Source: Symbiodinium natans (Eukaryota > Sar > Dinophyceae > Suessiales > Symbiodiniaceae). Taken from it: a DNA stretch of 64,000 bases. Location of the stretch: NCBI GenBank assembly GCA_905221605.1, contig CAJNDS010000113.1, forward strand, positions 1,387,082 through 1,451,081, in the 5' to 3' direction. Positions 9,851 to 18,517 of the stretch are shown one piece after another; position 1 is the first letter of the stretch, and each line of letters opens with the position of its first letter. Under the pieces are notes generated by a model. It saw only the letters and a program-made list of their open reading frames with translations, made no database searches and was not told the origin of the DNA. The position numbers and the translations under genes were made by a program.

Positions 9851-10058
9851 AATATTCCCACCAGACGTATGCCTAAACCCTAAACCCTAAACCCTAAACC
9901 CTAAACCCTAAACCCTAAACCCTGAACGCCAAACCCATGTTTCCTAGTCGACCAGATGTTCTCAATCAGAAGCAAAGATGAGACGAGCCTTTAGGGTTTA
10001 GGGTTTAGGGTTTAAGGTTTAGGGTTTAGGGTTTAGGCATATGTCTGGTGGGAATATT
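9851..10058. mobile_element. inverted-repeat element with internal telomere-like arrays
   Basis: Left end AATATTCCCACCAGACGTAT plus GCC and right end GGCATATGTCTGGTGGGAATATT are inverse copies over 23 nt with one mismatch. The inversion continues into the repeats: CCCTAAA array at 9873-9932 and TTTAGGG array at 9990-10036, pointing at each other around about 55 nt of unique DNA. Both arrays therefore lie inside one palindromic element. Confidence 0.75.
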
Positions 10059-10149
10059 GTAACTCTAGCCAAGGCGGCGGCGCGCCATTCGAACACGAGG
10101 GCGCGGCCCGCACGAAGCGTCGAAGGCCCAGCTCGGAGGCCAGGCCTAG

Positions 10150-10727
10150 GGGGGGGCTTAGGGTTTAGGGTTTAGGGTTTAGGGTTTAGGGACAAGTCAG
10201 TATATGAAGTAGGGTTGATATTTCTTGTATCCCCAAACGGACACCAAGTATCTGCACCCAGCCATGATGAAAAAGGAACCTTTCGTACACTCACCAAGAG
10301 CAGAAACAAAAACCCTGCTTCATATGGGGGTGTCCGAATTGAGGATCCTCAACATAAGCGAATCCTACTACTTGGGGGGTCTACACTAGGGGTCCCAGAA
10401 TTTTCGCGTGTATACACATGTAGAAGATTATACTTCTTGTACACCTTATGCATATCGCACATATGATACTCGCGTGCATATGATACAAGCGATGCATAGA
10501 TACATCTTACACATATTACGCATATAACATGTACTACACATATTGCACATATTAGACATATTACACAAAGTGCACATATTACCCATATCACAAAATTGCA
10601 CATACTACACCTATTGCACATGTTGCGCGTATGAGATGCACATGTGTACGTCTGTATGTATGTATGCATGTATGCATGCATGCATGTATGTATGCATAAT
10701 ATATACATATCTAAAAAAACACATATC

Positions 10728-10762
<35 letters not shown>

Positions 10763-10880
10763 TACAGGTCTATGTAGGTATATGTCTTGGTAGAGATAGA
10801 TCTAGAAATAGAAATGGCGATACATACATGTGTATGTACACATATACATGTCAATATCTACACATACATAGAATACAGGA
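10150..10880. other. array, introner-like remnant and microsatellite
   Basis: TTTAGGG array at 10155-10191. About 10325-10402 carries TCCTACTACTTGGGGGGTCTA then CTAGGGGTCCC, the same motifs as the elements at 36222-36300, 42897-42995 and 43730-43822. 10430-10880 is ACACATATTA/TGTATG-rich microsatellite with a (TA)n-(TG)n core. No gene is seen. Confidence 0.6.
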
Positions 10881-10881
10881 T

Positions 10882-11049
10882 AAGTCAGGGATTCTTGCCC
10901 CCGCCCTTCGAGCGAATACACCTCGATATGGCTTGAGATCAAATCACGTCCAAATCTTCAAGGTTACAGCTTTGCGGCATGTCCCTGAGGGTGTGTTCGG
11001 CATTCAGCTCTCAGCACACTTCAGAAAGGATGTCCGCACGTCGGACTGA
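10882..11049 (+). CDS. candidate exon, unknown
   Basis: Unique island with a + frame reading SNHVQIFKVTALRHVPEG then VFGIQLSAHFRKD, ending at a stop at 11047-11049. It follows microsatellite DNA. The start is not defined and no family is recognised. Confidence 0.3.
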   Translation, partial: KSGILAPALRANTPRYGLRSNHVQIFKVTALRHVPEGVFGIQLSAHFRKDVRTSD

Positions 11050-11135
11050 AGCCTGCGAAATGCCTTTAAGCAATGGACCGCAAGCGACCGCAATGTGCTG
11101 CAGAAAGGCTCTGGGAACCTCGCGCACCCGCTGGG

Positions 11136-11610
11136 TGTAGGGTTTAGGGTTTAGGGTTTAGGGTTTAGGGTTTAGGGTTTAGGGTTTAGAGTTTAGGGTT
11201 TAGCATTTAGGGTTTCGGGTTTGGGTTTAGGGTTTAGAGGTTAGGGGTTTAGGGTTTAGGGTTTAGGGCTTAAGGTTTAGGGTTTATTTGCAACGATTCA
11301 TCACAAGACAGCCGGAAGCTATCGGGAGGCACATGCGGAGCTCTTCGCAGATGGCATCGACCTCCGGAGGTTTAGGGTTTAGAGTTTAGGGTTTAGGGTC
11401 TAGGTAGGGTCTAGGGTCTAGGGTCTAGGGTCTAGGGTCTAGGGTCTAGGGTTTAGGGTTTAGGGTTTAGGGTTTAGGGTTTAGGGTTTAGGGTTTAGGG
11501 TTTAGGGTTTAGGGTTTAGGGTTTAGGGTTTAGGGTTTAGGGTTTAGCATTTAGGGTTTAGGGTTTAGGGTTTAGGGTTTAGGGTTGAATGTTTAGGGCT
11601 TAGGGTTTAG
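11136..11610 (+). repeat. large telomere-like array with TCTAGGG block
   Basis: Two arrays (11136-11286 and 11369-11610) around an 80-nt unique insert. The second contains a run of about seven TCTAGGG variants (11397-11449) followed by about fourteen perfect TTTAGGG units. Confidence 0.95.
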
Positions 11611-12100
11611 GGCTTGTTGTGATAGGGCGTAGATGCTGTGAAGGTTAGGCTTTGGAACCAGCTCGAAAGCTTCGAGAGGTGCGAAGAGCAGCTTTGGCCC
11701 GATTGTGGAGGGCCATCTAACACTTTTCTCCCACCCCACGCCGTCCGAGGCGGCAAAGCCACCCAAACCTAGTCCTTTTAGGGTTTAGGCCTAAACTCAA
11801 GGCAACAGTCCACTTCTAAAAAATTCTTCCGTTTTGGGATGTTTCGTCAGGGGGTTGTGGGTTTCTTGCGAGAGCCAAGCAAAACACGCCCAGAAGCTTG
11901 GTACTCCTTAAGGGTAGTGACTTTAACAAGGGACCAGTACTGGTCCTGAAAAGAACGTGCTCCGGTACCGGGCCCATCGTGGGTGCTACCGCCCTCCGAG
12001 CTGTGGGAGGCGGGCGAACGAGCTGGGTCGACTTGTGCCGTCGAGGTCGAGGGCTTAGGCGCCGCCCCCCAACTGTAGGGGGGCGGCCTAGGCCTTGAGT
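11611..12100. other. segment without assigned gene
   Basis: Unique GC-rich DNA with a short + frame (11898-12098) but no recognisable protein. A C/G-rich inverted pair (GCCGCCCCCC and GGGGGGCGGC) lies at 12059-12085. Confidence 0.4.
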
Positions 12101-12180
12101 TTAGGGTTTAGGGTTTAGGGTTTAGGGTTTAGGGTTTAGGGTTAGGGTTAGGGTTTAGGGTTTAGGGTCTAGGGTTTAGG
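12101..12180 (+). repeat. telomere-like TTTAGGG array
   Basis: Continuous repeats, with two TTAGGG (6-nt) units and one TCTAGGG. Confidence 0.95.
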
Positions 12181-12790
12181 GGCCCAGAATTTAGAGAATC
12201 TCCCCTGTAGCATCTGTTTTTGTCCCTGCCTGGGGCTTGGCCAGCCGGTCTCGGTGGCACGTGCCTGCGGAAGAGCTTTCACTTTGGCATTTGTGAGGCC
12301 TCTTGCAGTACCCAGGTGTCATCGTAGAACCGTAGAATAATGTGACGATTCAATCTTGTACTTTCTGATAACACTATAAGAAAGAGCAGAAATAATCATA
12401 TGCGCAGATACTAGACTACTGCTAAGAATATCATAGAACAATAATATAAATATCAAGAATGCACATATATGCTCTAAGAGTCGTAAATAAATCATATGTT
12501 CGTCTAGCAATTAAAGTCGAAAATGTGCAAGTATAGTATTGTGGCACCATAATCATAGTCCAGCTACAATCCTAGCTCTTGTGGGCATGTAGCGGCTGTG
12601 TCTATGTTGCTACTGCCTGGAATCCAGACCTCGGCACATTGCATGGCTGCTCAACGTGGCTTTACATGAAGCTGCTTCAATTCGTCTCCACGTGTTCCAA
12701 TGCTTCAACTACGTCGACATGCACTTGGGTTCCCACAGAAGCCCTAGCCCGCAGCTTAGCTTGGCATCAACATGTGCAGGCCATGTGCAG
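12181..12790. other. AT-rich stretch and weak ORF
   Basis: 12320-12560 is AT-rich and low in coding potential. 12579-12790 is open on + (Cys/Thr-rich) but unassigned. CCCTAAA array at 12791-12855. Confidence 0.4.
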
Positions 12791-12946
12791 CACCCTAAAC
12801 CCTAAACCCTAAACCCTAAACCCTAAACCCTAAACCCTAAACCCTAAACCCTAAGCATTGGCTGCTCGAGCCGACAGGTGCGCCACAACTCATGACAGCA
12901 CAGCTCCGGAGCCCCCTGCCGCGCTCATTCGCGATCCAGCTGCTTA

Positions 12947-13059
12947 GAGGTTCATGGTACTTACTAACCAATTTAGGGTTTTAGGGTTTTAGGGTTTTAG
13001 GGTTTAGGGTTTAGGGTTATAAGTGCAGTTCTAATTGGTTAATAAGTACCATGAACCTC
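12947..13059. mobile_element. TIR element enclosing telomere-like array
   Basis: 27-nt terminal inverted repeats (GAGGTTCATGGTACTTACTA plus ACCAATT) with a single mismatch between the arms. The left arm runs directly into TTTAGGGTTTTAGGG repeats (12973-13019), which fill most of the interior. It shares the GGTTCATGG-TACTT core with 8691-8828. Confidence 0.8.
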
Positions 13060-13199
13060 CACATGTGTTGGCCGTTTTCTCCGTTTCCATGCGCCAGCTC
13101 CCTCTCAGTCTAGGCTGTGGCCCCTGGCCTCCAGCTTGGATGTCATCCCTCGGTTACACTGATTGCGCGTACGACATTCATCTGAAGTGAGATACCATG

Positions 13200-13602
13200 T
13201 CATGCAAGACATTCATAGCGGTGGCTTCGCGAGAGCGTTGCAGAGCAATCCATCTCCACAGTCACTTCGATCGGATGCCAAGTTGCAGGGACACGGTCCT
13301 CTGGCGGAGCTCCCGCAGCAATTCCAGCGCAGAGGCCATTTTGGCTTGTCTGGAGGGCCCCACAGCCTCCTGAAATTGCAACTGTCATGCAACAACTTAG
13401 TTGTCCAGTAGCCTGGGGGAACTAAAGGTGAACCTTTAGGGTTACAAGGGGATTCTATAACCCAAAAAAGGTTAAAGGTTACCCACTCTACTAGGACAAT
13501 GTGGGTTAGCACATGGCAAGCAGAAGCTCCGCCCGTGGCCTGTGGCAACACTTCTGCGAGGCTTTCGAGCTCGCCCCGCAGAAAATGAGCGGCTGCATCC
13601 AA
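13200..13602 (-). CDS. helical protein exons around a TIR element
   Basis: Minus exon about 13602-13505 reads DAAAHFLRGELESLAEVLPQ. A second exon starts after the acceptor TTTCAG at about 13370 and reads MASALELLRELRQRTVSL. Between them lies the inverted-repeat element at 13401-13499, so it is probably intronic. Both peptides are amphipathic helices. No named family. Confidence 0.45.
13401..13499. mobile_element. introner-like TIR element
   Basis: Ends TTGTCCAGTAGCCTGGGGG and inverse CCCACTCTACTAGGACAA. The GTAGCC-TGGG core resembles the TIR of the elements at 15988-16094 and 63237-63351 (GTAGCCCAG). Inside, AAAGGTGAACCTTT and GGTTAAAGGTTACC form further inverted pairs. It lies between two minus exon candidates. 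Confidence 0.6.
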
Positions 13603-13617
13603 GAGCGAAGCTTGCCT

Positions 13618-14260
13618 AGGGTTTAGGGTTTAGGGTTTAGGGTTTAAGGTTCAAGGTTTAGGGTTTAGGGTCTCGGGTTTAGGGTCAACTCTTACAGGCA
13701 GGATCACGCACAAATCCACAGAACCTTTACGGAAGCTGTAGAATCGGTGGTTTCGATGCTCGAGCTTGCGAAAAACGGCAAAGGGTTTAACCCTAAACCC
13801 TAAACCCTAAACCCTGGCGATCCGGGCTGCAGCAGCAACCCAGTGGAGGAGGTCGTCTGCTCCTCGCCGCCTGAAGCGTCAGCATGTGTCAACATGCGTC
13901 ACGCATGCGACAATCGGCACAAAGAAGTGTGGACTCAAACCCTGAACCCTTTTCTTGGAACCATGGAAGCGAAGCTCATCCCCACAAGCCTTCTGGAATG
14001 CTCACGAGAACCCTAAACCTCAAACCCTAAACCCGAAACGCTAAACCCTATCTAAGTGTGGACTCCAACCCTAAACCCTTTTTCACAAGGGACTCGACTG
14101 CTGCCCTTTCTGCCCAGCCCGCTCCCACGCCACAGCGCCTATGACTCTAAACCCTAAACCGTACTAACCCTATAAACCCTAAACCCTAAACCCCACTGAC
14201 CCTAAACCCTAAACCCTACTAGCCCTAAACCCTAAACCCTCAAACCCTCAACTGCACTTC
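13618..14260. repeat. telomere-like repeat cluster, both orientations
   Basis: TTTAGGG at 13618-13686; CCCTAAA groups at 13788-13816, 13937-14090 and 14145-14250. Short unique pieces lie between them. One of these (TTTCACAAGGGACTCGACTG plus CTGCCCTTTCTGCCCAG, 14080-14117) is repeated almost exactly at 34796-34834, again beside an array. Confidence 0.9.
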
Positions 14261-14455
14261 GCGCACTTCGCTGCGCTCTCGCGTCTCTGCCTCGCAGGGC
14301 CACCTCTGCAAAGCCCAGGTGCCGGATGGCTGCCAGGAGCTCGGAGGAGGCGTCTCCAGGGGGTGAGAATACTCTATACCAAGAGAATGTGGGGTTTAAT
14401 CCCTCACACTCGGCACTCGGGCATGCCAGGCGATCTGTCCCATGGACTTGAATAT

Positions 14456-14534
14456 GGGGTTTAGGGTTTAGGGTTTAGGGTTTAGGGTTTAGGGTTTAGG
14501 GTTTGGGGTTTGGGGTTTAGGGCTTGGGGTTTGG
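14456..14534 (+). repeat. telomere-like TTTAGGG array
   Basis: Regular units ending in TTTGGGG variants. Confidence 0.95.
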
Positions 14535-14557
14535 CTTAAATATAACATATAAATATA

Positions 14558-15284
14558 TACTGACATAGTATCATGTTGATGTAAAAGTCTTCGAAGCGCC
14601 GGGGGCCGGTGATTTCGCTGAAAGCCAAGCCTGCCCAGCTGTTGGCCTGGCGACAGCTCCAAGCCACTCATCACAGCTTTCAGCAAAAGCCCCTAAACCC
14701 TGAACCCTAAACCCTAAACCCGAAACCCTAAACCCTAAACTCCTGCCTCTTCCTTCTGCAGGTTTTGGTGATGCTGCTCCTGCTGTAGGTGCCTCTTCCA
14801 GCCATCAGACACACTAAAACACATAGTGCCCAGGTGCCCAAGCCTCACACGCTGCTGCTGCCGTTCCAGGCGGATCCCAAGCTCTCGCGCCTGCGACCAA
14901 ATGTAAGGAGTTTTCAGCCGCATCCGGACTTGCTTTTACCCCGCCCCCGGCCTTGGCAGAAGTGGTGTGAATAGCTGCCTCCATGGTCGCGGTCTCTGAC
15001 AAAGCCTGTCTCAGCTGCTCCTTAGCTTCTAGGGTGCAGACTTGCCATGCGAAAACCATGCGTAGGGTCTAGTGTTTCGGATTTAGGGTTTAGGGTTTAG
15101 GATTTAGGGTTTAGGGCTTAGGGTTTATCATGGCACTCGCACGTTCAGCTGGGCTGCATCTTGGCTCGAAGCGAGCCTGCGAAGGCTCTGGACTCGAGCG
15201 CTCGCATCCGCCGCCTCGGCTTCCTGCTAGGGTGCAGAAGGGCCGTGGTTCTTAGTAGGGAATGCAGGAACTAGGGCCCTATAC

Positions 15285-15332
<48 letters not shown>

Positions 15333-15590
15333 GTATGTGTATATACACCCTTTCAGAACCAGCCAGTACTTGTCTTGGCTGTTGCAACTCGCATGCCTTT
15401 TCTCCGCCGGCACGAATGTTGCATCATGCACCAGCACCACAGGGCCCCCAAGGCACCACTTTTAAGCCTGAATACTCAGTGCTGTTTCCCCTAAACCCTG
15501 AACCCTGAACCCTGAACCCTAAAAAAACCATGCAGGCTGGGGTGGCCCTGTCACTGGAGCACGGAGGATGTGGGCGTAGTTCTCCAAACT
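14558..15590 (-). CDS. coiled-coil protein gene, several exons
   Basis: Minus exons in order: about 15590-15533 (SLENYAHILRAPV), 15223-15131 (EAEAADASARVQSLRRLASS), 15025-14940 (KEQLRQALSETATMEAA), 14890-about 14741 (RELGIRLERQQQRVRL ... RHLQQEQHHQNLQK), 14616-14558 (EITGPRRFEDFYINMILC). The 49-nt intron 14891-14939 is canonical GT-AG and joins in frame (AKAGGG|ARELG). Exons 15223 and 15025 are preceded by TGCACCCTAG-CAG and TGCACCCTAG-AAG acceptors. The peptides are Glu/Gln/Arg-rich with heptad spacing, a coiled coil. A TTTAGGG array (15062-15129) fills the intron between the second and third exons. Function unknown. Confidence 0.6.
15262..15350. repeat. TA microsatellite
   Basis: TATATACATATATAT repeats inside the coiled-coil gene region. 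Confidence 0.9.
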
Positions 15591-15599
15591 TGGGGCTCC

Positions 15600-15675
15600 C
15601 TTTTTTGGGGTTTCGGGTTTAGGGTTTAGGGCTTAGGGTTTAGAGTTTAGGGTTTAGGGCTTGGGCCTTAGGCTT
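15600..15675 (+). repeat. telomere-like repeats, degenerate
   Basis: TTTAGGG mixed with CTTAGGG and TTTCGGG, between the coiled-coil gene and the RING gene. Confidence 0.9.
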
Positions 15676-15747
15676 TAGGGAAATATTCAACATGCTCCTC
15701 AGGGCACACCCCTTAAAGGAAACTAAGGGGTTTGGTAACATCCTTCC

Positions 15748-16788
15748 TTATGTTCTCCGGTATGAATTGTAAGGATGCGGCCGCCGCATTCTCATGAAAA
15801 GAGTTGACTCGGATGAGATCTGATACCTCGATGCCAAGGAATCTTCCTCCAGAATCTTGCCCTCGTGAGAAAGCCCGAAGACGTCCTCGGGACAGCCTGT
15901 CTTCTCGACAATGGTCTTCTTGACGTCCACCACCGGCTTGTGCAAATCCACTTTGATGACAAGCGTCTTGCCCAGCAGATCCTTTACCTCGGTAGCCCAG
16001 TAATCATATCATGATAAGGGCACCCTTTTTGGGTTGGCTATTTTATCAGGGAAACTATAAACAAAAAAAAGGTAAAGGGTAACTGGCCACCAAGTTACAA
16101 AGGCCTGAATAACTTCGTCATTTGACCGCAGAGACTCCAAGTTCTGCCTGGCCAGATCGGCATCTGCCTGTGCCTTCGACGCCCACTGCGCCGCGAGCTC
16201 TGCCTGCACGTCGGCTCGGATCAGGGCTGTGCCGCGCTTTGTCTTCGCCAGCTCCTGGTCCTTGGTTCGCAGTTCACGCCTCAGTTCAGCCAGCTGCCTC
16301 TCCTGGCGCACAGCTTGAGACTTGAGATGGTCAACAAGTTGCTCTTGTTGGCACACTTGACCCCTGAGTGACTCGATGGTGTCGGCCTGCTCCTTCAGCG
16401 CCTGCTCCTTCAAATCGAGCCTCTGAGCCAAGTTCAGCCGCTCAAGTACTGGACAGGCCGCTTCATGAGCGGCGCTGGCTTCCTGCGGCCCCGTCCAGGC
16501 ACAGCTGTCGCGGAAGCGCGGGCAGCGGACGAGCACTTCATCCAGCAAGGTCTGAACTAAGGGGTTTGGGTTCAACTCCCATGCGTTCAGGGGAGATCTG
16601 CAGGTAGGACAGCGGGCATTCCGCCCCAAGGCGCGCTCGATGCACCTCCGGCAGAAAACGTGCTGGCAGATCGAGGACACAGGCTTGACGAACACCTCAG
16701 TGCAGATCACGCACCTCAGTGCTTTTGACACAGCCTGCGGATTGAGCAGCTGCTCATCAGGGAGACCCATGGCAATTCCGGAGATCAC
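15748..16788 (-). CDS. RING / TRAF-finger / coiled coil / ubiquitin-like protein
   Basis: Two exons: 16788-16099 (230 codons) and 15987-15748 (79 codons plus stop), 309 aa in all. The start ATG at 16788 precedes a full C3HC4 RING: C26, C29, C41, H43, C46, C49, C60, C63 (CVICTEVF ... CQHVFCRRC ... CPTC). A TRAF-type C2HC finger follows (C89, C96, H108, C112), then a long Gln/Glu/Lys coiled coil (about 115-225). Exon 2 encodes a beta-grasp ubiquitin-like domain (GKTLVIKV ... VKKTIVEKTGCP ... LEEDSLASRYQISSESTL), as judged by the match to ubiquitin's TL-V and KES-TLHL pattern. A RING predicts E3 ubiquitin ligase activity; the C-terminal UBL lacks the final GG, so it is probably an interaction domain. 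The intron is an inserted TIR element (15988-16094). The protein looks complete. Confidence 0.85.
15988..16094. mobile_element. introner: TIR element forming the RING gene intron
   Basis: On the minus strand the element runs CTTGGTGGCCAG ... CTGGGCTACCGAG (107 bp), flanked by GTAA at both sides (16095-16098 and 15984-15987). The gene's intron is one GTAA copy plus the element: it starts GT (16098) and ends AG (15988), 111 nt. Removal joins ...QAF|VKDLLGK in phase 0. The donor comes from the target duplication and the acceptor from the element's end. A sister copy, 115 bp, lies at 63237-63351. Confidence 0.92.
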
Positions 16789-16951
16789 TGGTCTAGGAAG
16801 CCTTCGAAGCCCCCAATGCTTCTGGAAGTCAAAAACTCAGTCGCTTTTCTTCATGGAGTGTTACATGGCCATAACTCGCGCAGTGCCTACTGCTGTCAGC
16901 TGGAGCCGCATGAGCACAACATCCGAGCTCATCCAGCATCATGCTCCTGGA

Positions 16952-17340
16952 TACCCTAAACCCTAAACCCTAAACCCTAAACCCCCCTAAACCTGGCCCG
17001 GCCAAGCACTACTTGGAGGCTCATGGACACTTGCAAGTGGGCTTGCAAGCACTCTAAAAAAAACAACCACAACCTAGGCTTGCCTTATGTCCCTACCCCT
17101 AAACCCTAAACCCTAAACCCCTAAACCCCTAAAAAACACCCATGAGCCTCCGAGTACTCACAACACTCCCGCCTCCATGGCAGCTCCGCGGGCCTCCAGA
17201 GATGTTGGGTTCGCAGGGTTTCGGGTTTAGGGTCTTGACGGTTTAGGGTTTAGGGTTTTGGGTTTGGGGTCTGGGGTTTAGGGTTCTGGGTTCTGGCTTC
17301 TGGCTTCTGGCTTTTGGGTTTTGGGTTTTGGGTTTTGGGT
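16952..17340. repeat. telomere-like arrays around a TIR element
   Basis: CCCTAAA at 16952-16995 and 17096-17130; TTTAGGG at 17217-17280, shifting to GGGTTTTGGG and GGCTTCTGG variants up to 17340. 16800-16950 is unique, with no gene assigned. Confidence 0.85.
17010..17153. mobile_element. TIR element with internal telomere-like array
   Basis: Inverted ends CTTGGAGGCTCATGG and CCATGAGCCTCCGAG (12-13 nt matched), enclosing unique DNA plus a CCCTAAA array (17096-17130). The layout is like 12947-13059 and 9851-10058. No firm target duplication. Confidence 0.6.
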
Positions 17341-17344
17341 CTTT

Positions 17345-18160
17345 TTGCCACCCCCGAGCACCCGCGCACACAAAGTGGAACTTAAGGAGTACGCCTAGCA
17401 CATTTCCTGGGCGCGGCGGCCAATTTCCGATCATTGAGTACCTTAAGGGAGCCCGCAGGCCCAAAGGTGAGACAAAGAGCGAAGACGGGGCGGACGAGAG
17501 GAGCAGATCTGCGCAGACTCCAAGGGGCAAAAGGGGATGTCTGTTTGCACCCTAAACCCTAAACCCTAAACCCACAACTTGTCCCCCAAGCGACACTATG
17601 TCAAGATCTTGCCCCACAACTTGCTTCGTGCACCACAGCCGCATGTCGCAGGGGAAACGTAACTCCTAACTATCTACCCATGAACCTTCAAGTCCTGTTC
17701 CCCCCCTTCGCATCCCCTCACCACAGGTGGTCAGAGGGTTGACCCCAAACCCTAAACCCCTCGAGTCACGGACTTTGGAGGCTGCCGGCAAACATGCAAC
17801 TTCTCAGAAGGCACATCACGCAAAAAAATCCTAAACCCTAAGCCGTAAACCCTAAACCCCCAAGCGGTTTAGGGTCCCATAAGGGACACGGGTGCACCAC
17901 ACACCCGCCTGTTCGGCCAGCACCTCCTGCATCAGGGGGCACGGAAGGCACGGAGACTTTGAGAATTCATGCCAGGGATACAAGGTTGGCCCCTTTGAAC
18001 CCTCTGAGAAAAAATACGTATTATATATATATATATATGTATGTATGTATGTTTTTATCCATTTCTAAACACGTATGTATACATGTATATACATGTCAAT
18101 GGAATCCAAATAGAATCCTCTCAAAACCACATACGGGGCAACATAAAATGCCCAAAGGGT
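17345..18160. other. segment with arrays, no assigned gene
   Basis: GC-rich islands (17345-17545, 17575-17740, 17875-17960) separated by short CCCTAAA runs (17550-17570, 17745-17760, 17830-17860). CCCACAACTTG is repeated at 17572 and 17612. 17768-17791 repeats the 24-nt piece seen at 1784-1807. (TA)n/(TATG)n at 18020-18060. No gene could be supported. Confidence 0.4.
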
Positions 18161-18175
18161 CTACCCAGGATGTCA

Positions 18176-18244
18176 TTGGGAGTCCTGCGCGGCCAATCGC
18201 AGGCGCGTCTTGCAAAGGAGCTCCTTCTCCACCTTCTGCTCCTC
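18176..18244 (-). CDS. candidate coiled-coil exon
   Basis: Minus frame of 23 codons (EEQKVEKELLCKTRLRLAAQ...), with a helical pattern and high third-position GC. It is followed by TGACATCC, and a TTTAGGG array (18270-18332) lies upstream. It may belong to the same gene as 18518-21614 or to a different one. Confidence 0.4.
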
Positions 18245-18334
18245 AAACGGTTTAGGGAATTTGTTTGCCAGGTTTTGGGTTTAGGGTTTAGGGTTTAGGG
18301 TTTAGGGTGTAGGGTGTAGGGTTTAGGGTTTAGG

Positions 18335-18480
18335 GCAGAACTGCGGGAGACAGCCGAAGGGAAGCGGGTACAGCTTGCGGCACTTCATGCCTGGCAGGAG
18401 GCACAAACGCTCAAAGAAGCTTTCCAGGGAGGTGAGCGCCCACCTCTTGCACGGTCTCTCATGTTGCATGTGGAGTCAGG
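18335..18480. other. exon candidate, strand ambiguous
   Basis: Both strands read as plausible protein: + gives a helix (LRETAEGKRVQLAALHAWQE) ending at a GT donor; minus gives a Cys-rich stretch with higher GC3 (SFFERLCLLPGMKCRKLY). The minus reading would continue the membrane-protein gene upstream. Unresolved. Confidence 0.35.
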
Positions 18481-18517
18481 CAAATGACTCAAATGACTCG
18501 AACCAGCACAAGTTTGG

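Noticed and set aside
13334-13348. Spliced-leader relic (GCCATTTTGGCT)
   Set aside because: Only 12 nt match the core of the dinoflagellate spliced leader, there is no CAAG end, and on minus it falls inside a plausible exon. A similar partial match at 5691 is also too short.
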